In this document: piece after piece, positions 8,548-20,005 of the stretch
Position numbering within the stretch: the stretch's first letter is position 1
How the letters are laid out: every line of letters begins with the position of its first letter
Source of the DNA: an uncultured Gammaproteobacteria bacterium
GTDB lineage: Bacteria; Pseudomonadota; Gammaproteobacteria; Pseudomonadales; Pseudohongiellaceae
DNA length: 64,000 nucleotides
Assembly (NCBI GenBank): GCA_913060975.1
Contig: CAJXVC010000002.1
Location: 372,001-436,000, forward strand
Direction of reading: 5' to 3'
Made by a program: the position numbers and the translations under genes
Notes under the pieces: model-generated
What the model saw: the letters and a program-made list of their open reading frames with translations, nothing else
The model's database searches: none
Told to the model about the DNA's origin: nothing

Positions 8548-9681
8548 GTGCAGATCAGTCAGGAATTCGATTCGGGTAATATTGAAGTCATCGACGCCAG
8601 TCGCCACGACGATATCCGACTACAGATTCGCCGCGACGAGCAATCCGGGTTCTACCAGTGGTTTCACTTTCGCCTGACCGGCGCCAAAGGCCTGCCCTGT
8701 CGACTGACTATCACCAACGCCGCCGGAGCCGCCTATCCTGACGGCTTTAGAAACTACCGCGTCCTGGTCTCCTATGACCGCCAGGAATGGCGCCGACACG
8801 ATACTTCGCTGAACGGCGGTGAACTCAGCATCGCCGTTACACCGGAGCAGGATTCGGTGTATTTCGCCTATTTCATCCCCTATTCCATGGAGCGGCATCA
8901 CGACTTGATTGCCCGTGCCTTGCAGTCACCGATGTGCTCGCATCAAAACCTCGGCGCCACACTCGACGGGCAGGATCTGGATTTGCTCAAACTGACTGCT
9001 GCCAGTAGTAGTGCCAAACGCCGTTGCTGGATCATCGCCAGACAGCATCCGGGCGAGTCTATGGCACAGTGGTGGATGGAAGGTTGTATCGAAAAGCTGC
9101 TCGACCCCGAAGACCCACTAAGCCAACAGCTACTGCGGGACAATGAAATTTATCTGGTAGCCAACATGAATCCCGATGGCAGCAGACGCGGCCATTTGCG
9201 GACCAACGCCGCCGGGCGCAATCTGAACCGGGAATGGGAATCACCCAGCATGAAGGCCTCGCCAGAAGTCTATTTGGTCAAACAAGCGATGTTGGCAACC
9301 GGCGTGGATTTTTTCCTCGACGTGCATGGCGATGAGTCATTGCCCTATTGTTTCATTGCCGGCACAGAAGGATTAGCAAACTGGAGTGAGCAAGATCAGG
9401 CGCGGCTGGATTTTTATCGTGGCAGGCTTGCCGAGTTGAACCCGGATTTCCAGACCGAGAAGGGCTATCCACCCAAACCTCGCGGCACCGCCAATTTGAC
9501 TATGAGCACAGCCCAGACCGCCCATTTGCATAGCTGTCTTGCCATGACGCTGGAAATGCCTTTCAAGGATACAACTGCGACACCTGACCCGGTTTACGGC
9601 TGGTCAACACAGCGTTGCAAAACGCTGGCGCACTCATGTCTGCAAGCAATGGCAGATTATCTAGCTAGCGACGTTTATTAA
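8548..9681 (+). CDS. M14-type (cytosolic carboxypeptidase-like) zinc metallopeptidase
   Basis: A zinc carboxypeptidase of the M14 family, cytosolic-carboxypeptidase subgroup. An N-terminal beta-sandwich domain (about 1-125) precedes the peptidase domain, as in eukaryotic CCPs. The zinc motif RQHPGESMAQWWMEG gives His and Glu ligands, and DVHGDE supplies the second His. NPDGSRRGHLRTNAAGRNLNREW is split over the substrate-binding Asn-Arg pair, and LEMPF near the end carries the catalytic Glu. I set the start at GTG 8548, because AAGGAGG (8537-8543) lies immediately before it and inside the frame's upstream ATG at 8530. There is no signal peptide, so it acts in the cytoplasm. Its bacterial substrate is unknown. 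Confidence 0.8.
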   Translation: MQISQEFDSGNIEVIDASRHDDIRLQIRRDEQSGFYQWFHFRLTGAKGLPCRLTITNAAGAAYPDGFRNYRVLVSYDRQEWRRHDTSLNGGELSIAVTPEQDSVYFAYFIPYSMERHHDLIARALQSPMCSHQNLGATLDGQDLDLLKLTAASSSAKRRCWIIARQHPGESMAQWWMEGCIEKLLDPEDPLSQQLLRDNEIYLVANMNPDGSRRGHLRTNAAGRNLNREWESPSMKASPEVYLVKQAMLATGVDFFLDVHGDESLPYCFIAGTEGLANWSEQDQARLDFYRGRLAELNPDFQTEKGYPPKPRGTANLTMSTAQTAHLHSCLAMTLEMPFKDTTATPDPVYGWSTQRCKTLAHSCLQAMADYLASDVY

Positions 9682-9691
9682 CCGTCGCTAG
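9665..9691. terminator. Hairpin between convergent carboxypeptidase and thiC genes
   Basis: CTAGCGACG (9665-9673) pairs with CGTCGCTAG (9683-9691) over a 9-nt loop that contains the carboxypeptidase stop codon. No T-run follows on either strand, so termination is only possible, not shown. Confidence 0.35.
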
Positions 9692-9714
9692 CAGATAATC
9701 AGGCACGGCTCTAT

Positions 9715-11658
<1,944 letters not shown>

Positions 11659-11835
11659 CTAGTATCCGGAATTGATCGACCGGGAAGAGGCAGAGCGATG
11701 AATTAGTCTCATTATGCCCGAAATCGACGGCGCTCGAAATTGGCCGATACCGGAATCCTCAACTTTACTGTAACCAGTTGCCGGATTTACTCGTCTAACT
11801 CCTCAGTATTACGGGATGAAGCGACAACAGAAAAA

Positions 11836-11864
11836 TTGTCACTTTTGGTTACACTGTGTAGAAT
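11836..11864 (+). promoter_or_regulatory. Sigma-70 promoter for the tolC-like gene
   Basis: TTGTCA (11836-11841), a 17-bp spacer and TAGAAT (11859-11864). This predicts a transcript start near 11871 and a leader of about 85 nt. It lies in the 358-bp divergent region between thiC and the tolC-like gene. I see no gene in that region. Confidence 0.65.
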
Positions 11865-11956
11865 GCCGATCAGCTTTGCGCGCCTGCTGCCCGCTCCCCC
11901 TGCGGCATCCGGCACGAACATCCCTTTCCTCAATTTCAGTTCTGACAAGGCCATAA

Positions 11957-13348
11957 ATGATGCGACGTATTGCGAAGTCTCTTGGTATTTTTACTGTCTG
12001 CAGCCTGTTCAGCTCCATCAGCTATGGTGATGATCTATTCGAGATCCTGCAGCTGGCGCTGGACAACGATCCCACCCTGCAACAGGCGGAAGCCACTTAT
12101 CGTGCGAATCACGAGAACGTGATTCAGTCACGCGCCTCACTACTGCCTACTTTCGGCGTGGGTGGTCGTACCTCGCGAATCACCGCAGGACCAACAGATT
12201 CGAGCTTTATTGAAAGAACCGACCCGGCTACTGGCGAAACTGTTTCCGTCTTCCAGCCGGAACACAGTTTCCGCCCGGGTATTAACAACCATGGCTGGGG
12301 CGTCAGCCTCAACCAGAGCGTTGTGAATCTGGCTAACTGGTACAACCTGCAAAGTGCCCGCGCCAGCGACCGCGCTGCTGCTGTTAACCTGGCTGCCCAG
12401 GAACAGGACCTGATCATGCGCGTTGCCGCAGCTTACTTTGATGTACTGCGCGCCCAGGATCTATTGGATACCAATGTCCAGGAAGAGGAAGCCGCGCAGC
12501 GCTCTCTCGAACAGACCCAGCAACGGGAAGAAGTGGGTCTGGTTGCCATTACCGATGTCTTTGATGCCCAAGCTGCATATGACCTGGCTCGCAACACCAC
12601 TATCTTGCAGCAAAACGCATTGCGTTCAGCCTACGAGGCATTGGAAGCCATCACTGGCATGGCGCACCCGGATATTGATCCGCTGCGCGATGACTTTCCC
12701 ATTGAAGAAGTCGATGGCAATCTCGAGGCGTGGGAAGATCAAGCCGAAGACAACAGCCTGGCGATTGCCGCAGCTGAGTTTAACTTGCAGGCAACACGCA
12801 GAAATCTCAAAGCCCGCAAGGCGGATCATTTGCCGACCGTTGATCTGGCTGGCCAGTGGGGCCATGACGTGACAGCACCGATCGTTAGTCAGGGTATCCA
12901 GATTGGCGGTGGTGCCAGTGATCGAACGTCACTCACATTGAGTGTCACCATCCCTCTTTATACCGGCGGAGCCACCAGCTCACGACGTCGCGCAGCCGAA
13001 TACAATGTGATCGCTGCACAAGAATCGCTGAAGCTTACCAAGCGCCAGCTCACACAGAATATTCGCAATGCCTATCGTCGAGTCAATACTGACGTACTTG
13101 TAATCGCTCAGCGTGACCAATCCATAACCTCCGCACAGAGTGCACTGGATGCCACTGAACTTGGCGCTGAAGTAGGCACACGTAATATTGTTGAAGTACT
13201 GCGGGCTCGCGAAAATCTGTATCGCGCCCTGCGTCAGTATGCTGAAGCACGCTATAACTATATTATTGATTCGCTGATTCTGAAGCAGGTTACCGGCACA
13301 CTGACACCACAAGATGTCATTGAATTGAATCAGTGGCTGGAGCAGTAA
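11957..13348 (+). CDS. tolC: TolC family outer-membrane channel protein
   Basis: An outer-membrane efflux and type I secretion channel of 463 residues. A signal peptide of about 24 residues ends in SISYG, followed by the duplicated alpha/beta-barrel repeats of the TolC family: the first begins DLFEILQLALDNDP, with LNQSVVNLANWYNLQSARA as the first hairpin. The second repeat is marked by SLTLSVTIPLYTGGATSSRRRAAEYN. GTRNIVEVLRARENLYRALRQYAEARYNYI is characteristic of true TolC. The protein is expected to work as a trimer with inner-membrane pumps. None is encoded next to it, as is usual for TolC. It could export the RTX/S-layer-like protein at 56.5-59.2 kb, but that is inference. Confidence 0.9.
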   Translation: MMRRIAKSLGIFTVCSLFSSISYGDDLFEILQLALDNDPTLQQAEATYRANHENVIQSRASLLPTFGVGGRTSRITAGPTDSSFIERTDPATGETVSVFQPEHSFRPGINNHGWGVSLNQSVVNLANWYNLQSARASDRAAAVNLAAQEQDLIMRVAAAYFDVLRAQDLLDTNVQEEEAAQRSLEQTQQREEVGLVAITDVFDAQAAYDLARNTTILQQNALRSAYEALEAITGMAHPDIDPLRDDFPIEEVDGNLEAWEDQAEDNSLAIAAAEFNLQATRRNLKARKADHLPTVDLAGQWGHDVTAPIVSQGIQIGGGASDRTSLTLSVTIPLYTGGATSSRRRAAEYNVIAAQESLKLTKRQLTQNIRNAYRRVNTDVLVIAQRDQSITSAQSALDATELGAEVGTRNIVEVLRARENLYRALRQYAEARYNYIIDSLILKQVTGTLTPQDVIELNQWLEQ

Positions 13349-13383
13349 ACACTACGCTGGATCGACAACATTGACGTCTGACA

Positions 13384-13417
13384 CGGACTACCTTTTCGAA
13401 GAGAAGGTAGCCCGTTT
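13384..13417. terminator. Bidirectional-type hairpin between tolC and ovoA
   Basis: CGG-CTACCTT (13384-13394) pairs with AAGGTAG-CCG (13404-13414), with one bulge in each arm, and a short T-run follows on the plus strand. It sits between two convergent genes. Confidence 0.6.
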
Positions 13418-13432
13418 GCGTTACAGGGCTGG

Positions 13433-15751
13433 TCAGTTCGCGGGTCCTTTGCGCCAGACCGAAACCTGACTGATGATGTATTCATACTTGCGGCGATGCT
13501 CGCGAATCATGAATGGCAAATCCTCTTCATGTAATAGCGTGAAGCCAGGCAAGCATTCTTGCAGACGCGCTAACGTGTCGGCATTTTCGGCACCATCGAG
13601 AAACTTCTCTTCTGGTGTGTAGTCGGCCATCCAGGTATTCGGGGAAGCAATAACCAGTATGCCACCGGGCAACAAGTAGCGATCAGATTGAGTGAACTGA
13701 CGCAGACAATCCTGCGGGCTACTTAATCGACAAAGCAAGTTGCTAAGCAGTACAGCGGAGAAGGGTCCTCCCTCGCCAACTTCCTCAACCTCATTCAGGC
13801 TGGCTGCATCACCCTGCACAAACTGCAAGCGGCTTACATCGATTGCTTTGTCAATTTTGGCTGTCATTGGCGTGCGGTAGTTGCCGGTTTCCCAACGTTG
13901 ATAATCCAAATGCCCGTTCAGGCGCAGCGCTTCAGCCGCGTTTACGAATGCCGCACTGTAATCCAGCCCTACCACCCGATTGAAATCTCTGGCCAGTTCA
14001 AAACTCGCCCGGCCTACGGCGCAACCCAAGTCCAACACACTGTCTTTATCACTGACAAATTGGCGCACCAGATCTGCGGTACGATCAATCAGGTTCAGCA
14101 CCGACGGAAATTCAATGCGTTTGGCCAGCTCTGGGTCCCGCTGTTGTGCTTCATCTCCCCAATGGAACAACAGATACTGATCGAGCACTTCATCAGTATC
14201 GTATTTGTCACCCTTCTTCGCCGCACTGCCTAATTCCTGCACGATACGAAAGCCTGCATGTTGAAAAAAGTGGGCGCGAAAGTGAAAGCGCGACCAGATG
14301 CTGGCCTCGTCTCCAGTACTGATGAACGAACCACCGAGAATCATTTGGTGCGCGCCATCAAAACACGGAGTGCTGAAGTCGGTATAAAAATCATGAATCG
14401 AAAAATCCGGAAGCGGATGGAAGGCGTCTTCACACCACTGCCAGACATTACCAAAAGTGTCGTAGAAACCCTGGGAATTGGCAGGCAGTGCATTCACCGC
14501 AGCTTCCGCACCATAGTTCAGATTGTGATTGGCAGCACTGGGCTGACAATCATGCATGACTGCATCCAGCGCCAGACAATTGTTGTCAGCCGCATGCCAG
14601 TCCACTGCGTCATGCAAGCTGGGTTCGCGGATCGCATGATGTTCGGCCTCGGTTAACAATCTGTAGGGTCGGTCTGAAGCCTGCGTGGCCGTTAACCAGG
14701 CGCAGTAAGCTTTCGCTTCGTAATAATTGACGATCGCCGGCCAACTCCACTGCATGGGTACCTCGGCAATCGTACTGCGCAATTTATAGCGATGCGAACC
14801 AGCAGGGCCATCTTGCACCCAGAAGGTTGGCCATTTCACGTTACGAAACTGCCGCCATGCCCAGCCATCCGACGTCCAGTAGGCCTGGTTTTCGTAGCCG
14901 CCTTCTTTAACGAACTGCAAAAACTCACCATTACTGATCAGGAACTTGCTGGCCTTGAAAGGCGCAACTTCACGCGTGTCCGAACCGTATTCATTGTCCC
15001 AGCCAAAACTGGGCCAGTCGCGAGGTTTGCCAAGCCTTACTTCGGTTGCTGGCAATTCGCGCATGGCGTTGACAGGATAATCTTTGCCTTTCTCCGGTTG
15101 ATACGTTTGCTTCTGCAAAGGGGAAAGCAATGCTGGCCAGGCATCAGGCTGCTTGACGTATTCGGCCGGTAACTCGCGGATCAATACGCTGGATGTTTCC
15201 AGATGAATGCGTTCATGCTCAAACGCCATGGCAAACGCCCATGTGGGGCTGTCCTGTGTGATTGGCTCGTCCAGAGCCGGATGTGTCGTTATCAACTGAA
15301 TAACCAGTTCATAGACCTGCTGACGGTAGGCTCGCACCGCCGCCAGCTCTGGCCAGACATCCTGCTCGCCTTCGTGCAGATCATCCCAGTTCATCTCATC
15401 AACGCCGGTTTCGAACAACAGCTCAAAGTCCTTGTTCACTGGCTTGTTGATCATGCCGCTGACCAATAGTTTGTTGACATAAAGACTGGCAGGATGAGCA
15501 TAGTAGAAAATCAGCGGATGGCGCGTCTTGTGGTAGGGGCGCACGAAATAGGCTTCGTCGCTTACCAGTGCGGAGAACAGTTGCTCAGTCAGTGACCAGG
15601 TATTCTTGAAGTAATTCAGTACGGCGCTGCGGCCAGCATTCAGGTTGAGCAGGGGCAACGAGTGTGGGAGTGCATTGCGCACTGCACTCTTGTCATTATT
15701 AAGCGCACCACGACTGGATGTTAGATTGATGATTTCCTTGGACACAGACAT
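13433..15751 (-). CDS. ovoA: 5-histidylcysteine sulfoxide synthase / ovothiol synthase OvoA
   Basis: A non-heme iron enzyme that joins histidine and cysteine through an oxygen-dependent C-S bond, the first step to ovothiol A, and that also carries the methyltransferase for the last step. Three regions are visible in the 772 residues: an N-terminal DinB-like iron-binding domain, a central formylglycine-generating-enzyme-like domain (about 235-510) and a C-terminal SAM methyltransferase with VLDLGCAVG. The iron ligands fit His86 and the HxxxHxE motif at His179/His183. Length and domain order are full for bacterial OvoA. It stands alone, convergent with tolC and divergent from the methionine aminotransferase gene. 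No separate OvoB lyase is adjacent, although a PLP enzyme follows. Confidence 0.93.
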   Translation of the reverse strand: MSVSKEIINLTSSRGALNNDKSAVRNALPHSLPLLNLNAGRSAVLNYFKNTWSLTEQLFSALVSDEAYFVRPYHKTRHPLIFYYAHPASLYVNKLLVSGMINKPVNKDFELLFETGVDEMNWDDLHEGEQDVWPELAAVRAYRQQVYELVIQLITTHPALDEPITQDSPTWAFAMAFEHERIHLETSSVLIRELPAEYVKQPDAWPALLSPLQKQTYQPEKGKDYPVNAMRELPATEVRLGKPRDWPSFGWDNEYGSDTREVAPFKASKFLISNGEFLQFVKEGGYENQAYWTSDGWAWRQFRNVKWPTFWVQDGPAGSHRYKLRSTIAEVPMQWSWPAIVNYYEAKAYCAWLTATQASDRPYRLLTEAEHHAIREPSLHDAVDWHAADNNCLALDAVMHDCQPSAANHNLNYGAEAAVNALPANSQGFYDTFGNVWQWCEDAFHPLPDFSIHDFYTDFSTPCFDGAHQMILGGSFISTGDEASIWSRFHFRAHFFQHAGFRIVQELGSAAKKGDKYDTDEVLDQYLLFHWGDEAQQRDPELAKRIEFPSVLNLIDRTADLVRQFVSDKDSVLDLGCAVGRASFELARDFNRVVGLDYSAAFVNAAEALRLNGHLDYQRWETGNYRTPMTAKIDKAIDVSRLQFVQGDAASLNEVEEVGEGGPFSAVLLSNLLCRLSSPQDCLRQFTQSDRYLLPGGILVIASPNTWMADYTPEEKFLDGAENADTLARLQECLPGFTLLHEEDLPFMIREHRRKYEYIISQVSVWRKGPAN

Positions 15752-15943
15752 ACCTTTTCCTGCTGGCCACCTTTCTCAACTCATGCAGCTTTTAAACAAA
15801 GCCGCGGTGAACAAACTGACTTCTGACTTATGTTAAGAGAATTGTTTCTTGCTCAGCAGCGTCTGACGAAATTCGGTTACAATGCACTGAAGTACCACAA
15901 AATTCGTCAATGCAGCATATAGACCCGCCCGGGAGCTTGCAAT

Positions 15944-17083
15944 TTGCACACTAAATTACCACACGTTGGCACAACAATTTTTACAGTCATGTCCAAGATG
16001 GCTCAGGATTATGGCGCAATCAATCTTTCTCAGGGCTTCCCGGATTTCGATTGCCCGCCACGCCTGCGCGAACTTGTCACGCACTATCTCAATGCCAGTA
16101 AGAACCAATATCCACCGATGGCTGGCGTACCCCTACTACGACAGCGCATTGCAGAAAAGATCAATGCGCACTACGATTATTTCCCGGATTCTGAAAATGA
16201 AGTCACCGTAACCAGTGGCGCCACAGAGGCGTTGTTCGACGCCATTCAGGCAGTTGTCGGACCCGGCGATGAAGTTATTGTGTTTGACCCGGCCTATGAT
16301 TCATACGAACCCGCCATCCAGTTGGCCGGCGGCAAAGCCGTACATATACCGTTAGCGCTGCCCGACTACACTATTGACTGGGATCGTGCCGCGGCAGCGA
16401 TTACCGACCGCACCAAACTTATTATCATTAATTCCCCCCATAACCCCTGTGGGGCCATTCTTGATGCTGATGATCTGAACTCGCTCGCTCGCCTGACTCG
16501 TGATCGCGACATGTATGTGCTCAGTGATGAAGTATATGAGCACATGGTGTTCGATGGACTCAAACACCTCAGCGTCATCGGCCACGAGGAGTTACGCACA
16601 CGCAGTTTTGTCGTCTCATCATTCGGTAAGACTTACCATGCCACCGGCTGGAAGATGGCTTACTGTGTTGCCCCGCCGGCATTGACGGCGGAGTTTCGCA
16701 AGATTCATCAGTTTGTCACCTTTACGACAAACAGTTTCCTGCAATACGCAATCGCCGACTTCATGCATGAATGTCCTGAACATGCTATTGAACTACCGGA
16801 TTTTTATCAGCAGAAGCGTGATAAATTTTGCGCCTTGCTTGCCGACTCACGCTTCTCGTTCAGCCCATCAAAAGGCACCTACTTTCAACTAGTCGACTAC
16901 AGTGCCATCAGTGACAAATCCGATGTCGACTTTGCCAATGAACTCACGCAGGAAAAAGGTGTAGCGGCTATTCCTCTGGCGCCTTTTTACGAGACTCCGC
17001 CTGATACGCGCATTCTGCGTTTTTGCTTTTGTAAGGACGATTCCACGCTCGAACAAGCCGCGGAAATTCTTTGTCGCCTCTAG
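15944..17083 (+). CDS. Methionine aminotransferase (YbdL-like, PLP-dependent)
   Basis: A fold-type I aminotransferase of 379 residues, closest to E. coli YbdL, which transaminates methionine and other bulky amino acids with 2-oxo acids. The N-terminal pattern KLPHVGTTIFTVMSKMAQ with INLSQGFPDFDCP is characteristic. SSFGKTYHATGWK carries the PLP-binding lysine, and NSPHNPCGA and the final RFCFCK arginine are present. The start is TTG 15944: a GGGAG at 15931-15935 lies 8 nt upstream, there is no in-frame ATG nearby, and the N-terminus then aligns with the family. It faces away from ovoA. A kynurenine or glutamine aminotransferase role is the main alternative. Confidence 0.85.
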   Translation: MHTKLPHVGTTIFTVMSKMAQDYGAINLSQGFPDFDCPPRLRELVTHYLNASKNQYPPMAGVPLLRQRIAEKINAHYDYFPDSENEVTVTSGATEALFDAIQAVVGPGDEVIVFDPAYDSYEPAIQLAGGKAVHIPLALPDYTIDWDRAAAAITDRTKLIIINSPHNPCGAILDADDLNSLARLTRDRDMYVLSDEVYEHMVFDGLKHLSVIGHEELRTRSFVVSSFGKTYHATGWKMAYCVAPPALTAEFRKIHQFVTFTTNSFLQYAIADFMHECPEHAIELPDFYQQKRDKFCALLADSRFSFSPSKGTYFQLVDYSAISDKSDVDFANELTQEKGVAAIPLAPFYETPPDTRILRFCFCKDDSTLEQAAEILCRL

Positions 17084-17175
17084 CGGCCACACTCCGTTGT
17101 TAGTACAAGCAGCTAGCTTGGGTGGCGAGCACTGGTAGTGATAATTGGTAGCTAAAATTGGTAACCACAGTGGCT

Positions 17176-18228
17176 ATGACTGATCTCGATATGCAAGCGG
17201 TAAAAACCCGGATTCAGTCCTGGGGACAGGAACTGGGTTTTCAGCAGGTAGCCGTCTGCGACGTCGATCTCACTGCCTACGCGGCCGACTACCAACAATG
17301 GTTAGCCAAACAATTTCATGGTGATATGCAATACATGGCAGAGAATCAGGATCTGCGTTGCCACCCTGAGAAACTCCACCCTGGCACACAGCGCGTTATC
17401 TGTGTGCGCATGGATTATGCCGAGAGTACTGAAAATTCTTTAGACCCTCTGCAACGATCGCAACAAGCTTATGTCGCTCGCTATGCCCGGGGCCGGGACT
17501 ATCACAAATTAATGCGCAAACGTTTGCAGCAACTAGCAGAGAAAATTCAGGCGCAAGTTGGCGAGCATGGTTATCGGGCATTTGTTGATAGTGCCCCTGT
17601 ACTGGAGCGCGCGTTAGCCGAAAAATCCGGTCTCGGCTGGATTGGCAAGAACACCATGCTCATCAATAAAAAGGCCGGTTCCTGGTTTTTTCTTGGTGAG
17701 CTTTTTACTGATATGCCAATACCGGTGGATGAGCCGTCCGAACCTCACTGCGGCTCATGTCAGGCTTGCCTTGATATCTGCCCAACCAATGCCTTCGCCG
17801 GAGCCAATCAGCTGGATGCCCGCCGCTGTATTTCCTACCTGACGATTGAATTACGCACCAGCATTCCGGAAGAATTCCGCAAGCCCATGGGCAACCGGGT
17901 ATTCGGCTGTGACGATTGTAATTTGATTTGCCCGTGGAACAAATTCACGCACCGCACTGTGGAAAAAGATTTCTCGCCGCGCCATCAACTGGATGAAGCG
18001 GAACTCATCGAACTGTTCGCGTGGACGGAAAGTGAATTTCTCGAACGAACCCAGGGTTCGGCGATTCGGCGCATCGGTTATGAATGTTGGCTGCGGAATC
18101 TCGCCATAGGGCTTGGCAATGCCAGCACGAATAATGCCGTGATAAGCGCTCTGCGCTCGGCTGAAGACCATCCATCAGCGATGGTAAGAGAACATGTTGA
18201 GTGGGCACTTAGACAGCATCAGGTCTAA
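17176..18228 (+). CDS. queG: Epoxyqueuosine reductase
   Basis: A cobalamin- and iron-sulfur-dependent enzyme performing the last step of queuosine synthesis in tRNA, reducing epoxyqueuosine. Two 4Fe-4S motifs are clear: CGSCQACLDICPTNAF and, about 45 residues later, CDDCNLICPWNKF. The DSAPVLERALAEKSGLGWIGKN segment is a family hallmark, and a HEAT-like repeat closes the protein (RRIGYECWLRNLAIGLGN). I chose ATG 17176 over TTG 17158 and GTG 17170, as MTDLDMQAVKTRIQSWG matches the usual N-terminus. It follows the aminotransferase gene by 92 bp on the same strand and converges with orn. Confidence 0.95.
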   Translation: MTDLDMQAVKTRIQSWGQELGFQQVAVCDVDLTAYAADYQQWLAKQFHGDMQYMAENQDLRCHPEKLHPGTQRVICVRMDYAESTENSLDPLQRSQQAYVARYARGRDYHKLMRKRLQQLAEKIQAQVGEHGYRAFVDSAPVLERALAEKSGLGWIGKNTMLINKKAGSWFFLGELFTDMPIPVDEPSEPHCGSCQACLDICPTNAFAGANQLDARRCISYLTIELRTSIPEEFRKPMGNRVFGCDDCNLICPWNKFTHRTVEKDFSPRHQLDEAELIELFAWTESEFLERTQGSAIRRIGYECWLRNLAIGLGNASTNNAVISALRSAEDHPSAMVREHVEWALRQHQV

Positions 18229-18265
18229 CTTTTAACCTTATACTCCTCAAGTAGAGGGCATTCGA

Positions 18266-18808
18266 TCAGGCCACGAAGAAATGCTGACGATAGTGTTTCA
18301 ATTCATCAATAGAATCCTTGATGTCGTCCATGGCCTGATGCGCCCCTTTCTTGGTAAGACCTTCCAACACCTCTGGCTTCCAGCGGCGCGCAAGTTCCTT
18401 GACTGAACTGACATCCAGATTGCGGTAATGGAAATAGTCTTCCAGCTCTGGCATGTAATTCGCCATGAACCGGCGATCCTGGCAGATGCTATTGCCGCAC
18501 AACGGCGAAGAATTTTTACTGGTATGTTGCTGCAGAAATTCCAGTGTTTGCAATTCCGCATCACGTTCACTGGTCTGACTTTTCTTAACTCGGTCAATCA
18601 GACCTGACTGGCCATGGTGTTTCTGGTTCCAGTCATCCATGCCATCGAGCATGGCATCCGACTGATGCACAGCCAGTACCGGTCCTTCGGCGATAATATT
18701 CAACTCAGAGTCAGTCACGAGGGTGGCAATTTCGATGATGCGATCTTCATTGGGAATCAATCCGGTCATTTCCAGGTCAAGCCAGATTAGATTGAGATTC
18801 TTGTCCAT
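18266..18808 (-). CDS. orn: Oligoribonuclease
   Basis: A DEDDh 3'-5' exoribonuclease that degrades very short RNAs, including pGpG released from cyclic di-GMP. Exo I is WLDLEMTGL with the Asp and Glu ligands, Exo II lies around [10 protein letters not shown], and Exo III with its His and Asp is in HQAMDDI. The 180-residue length is standard. I start at ATG 18808, which AAGGAGG precedes by 10 nt; the frame also opens at GTG 18817, but that codon sits right against the same AAGGAGG. It is divergent from rsgA, the classic gammaproteobacterial arrangement. Confidence 0.96.
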   Translation of the reverse strand: MDKNLNLIWLDLEMTGLIPNEDRIIEIATLVTDSELNIIAEGPVLAVHQSDAMLDGMDDWNQKHHGQSGLIDRVKKSQTSERDAELQTLEFLQQHTSKNSSPLCGNSICQDRRFMANYMPELEDYFHYRNLDVSSVKELARRWKPEVLEGLTKKGAHQAMDDIKDSIDELKHYRQHFFVA

Positions 18809-18914
18809 GTCGGCCACACCTCCTTGCAGTCAGGTCGAGATTGTAACAAAGCTACTCAGGCCCGAGTATGCAATAATTCGCTCTTAAGCCCCCAGCCAGA
18901 TAACTTCTGCAGTA

Positions 18915-19907
18915 ATGAGCAAGCGACAACTCACCCAACAGCAGCGCCAACGCATCGCCCAGCAACAGCAAAAAGCCTTGGCCAATGCCGATGGCGACAT
19001 CGTTAATAGCGACAGCTGCAACGGCAGAGTTGTCAGTCATTTCGGTCAGCAGCTGCAAGTAGAGTCTCTGGTGCCCGAATCCGCCGGCGAACTCTTGCTC
19101 TGTTATCAACGCGCCAATCTGCCAGCTCTGGTGACCGGTGATCTGGTTTTCTGGGAAGCAACCGAGAGCGGGCAGGGCATCATCGTCGCAGCCGCCCAGC
19201 GCAGTAATGCCTTCACCCGCCCTGACGTCAATGGCCGTGCCAAGCTGGTGGCCGCCAATGTCGATCGTGTACTGGTGGTCTTCGCCGTGTACCCACAGGC
19301 GTTTTTGAATTTGATCGACCGCTATCTGGTGGCTATTGAGAGTCTCGACCTATCGCCCACCCTGGTCCTCAATAAAATTGATCTACTCGACGACGACAAT
19401 CGCGATTACATTGACAATATAGTGTCGATTTATACCGATCTGGGTTACCCGGTATTCACGGTGTGTGCCGGATCCGGCACTGGAATCGCGGCGCTGGAAT
19501 CGGCATTAAACGGCCAGACCACTGTCCTGGTTGGTCAGTCTGGCGTGGGCAAATCCTCGCTGATCAATTGCCTGGGTGAGGCAGATTTGGCGGCGGTAGG
19601 CGATCTCTCTGCAGCGCGCCAGAAAGGCACTCACACCACGACTACTGCGCGCCTGTTTCACCTGCGCCAATGCGATGTCATAGACTCGCCTGGTATCCGG
19701 GAACTGCGCGTACAAAATCTGCACGCCGACCAGGTGACTCAAGGTTTTATCGAACTCAAGCACCTGGCCGACGAGTGCCGGTTTCGCAACTGTTCGCATC
19801 AGCAAGAACCCGGCTGCGCTCTGCGCGCCGCAGCTGAGGCCGGCACTATCAATCCGCAGCGTTGGGAGAGTTATCAGCAAATGCTTACTAGCCTCGAAAG
19901 CGCCTGA
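18915..19907 (+). CDS. rsgA: Small ribosomal subunit biogenesis GTPase
   Basis: A circularly permuted GTPase that assists late maturation of the 30S subunit. The order of motifs is the permuted one: an OB-fold domain (about 35-115), then the G4 motif NKID, and only then the P-loop GQSGVGKSS. The C-terminal zinc-binding domain has the C-x-x-x-x-C-x-H...C arrangement (DECRFRNCSH with a later Cys). The length of 330 residues is normal. It is divergent from orn and followed by the rhodanese gene after about 100 bp. Confidence 0.96.
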   Translation: MSKRQLTQQQRQRIAQQQQKALANADGDIVNSDSCNGRVVSHFGQQLQVESLVPESAGELLLCYQRANLPALVTGDLVFWEATESGQGIIVAAAQRSNAFTRPDVNGRAKLVAANVDRVLVVFAVYPQAFLNLIDRYLVAIESLDLSPTLVLNKIDLLDDDNRDYIDNIVSIYTDLGYPVFTVCAGSGTGIAALESALNGQTTVLVGQSGVGKSSLINCLGEADLAAVGDLSAARQKGTHTTTTARLFHLRQCDVIDSPGIRELRVQNLHADQVTQGFIELKHLADECRFRNCSHQQEPGCALRAAAEAGTINPQRWESYQQMLTSLESA

Positions 19908-20005
19908 TATCGCCACTGCTAGCCAGGTTAGTACAAGCAATCAGCGATCGCACACAGTAGAATAGCGACGCTTAATTCACCCGCATTCACACAACGCAAA
20001 ACGCC

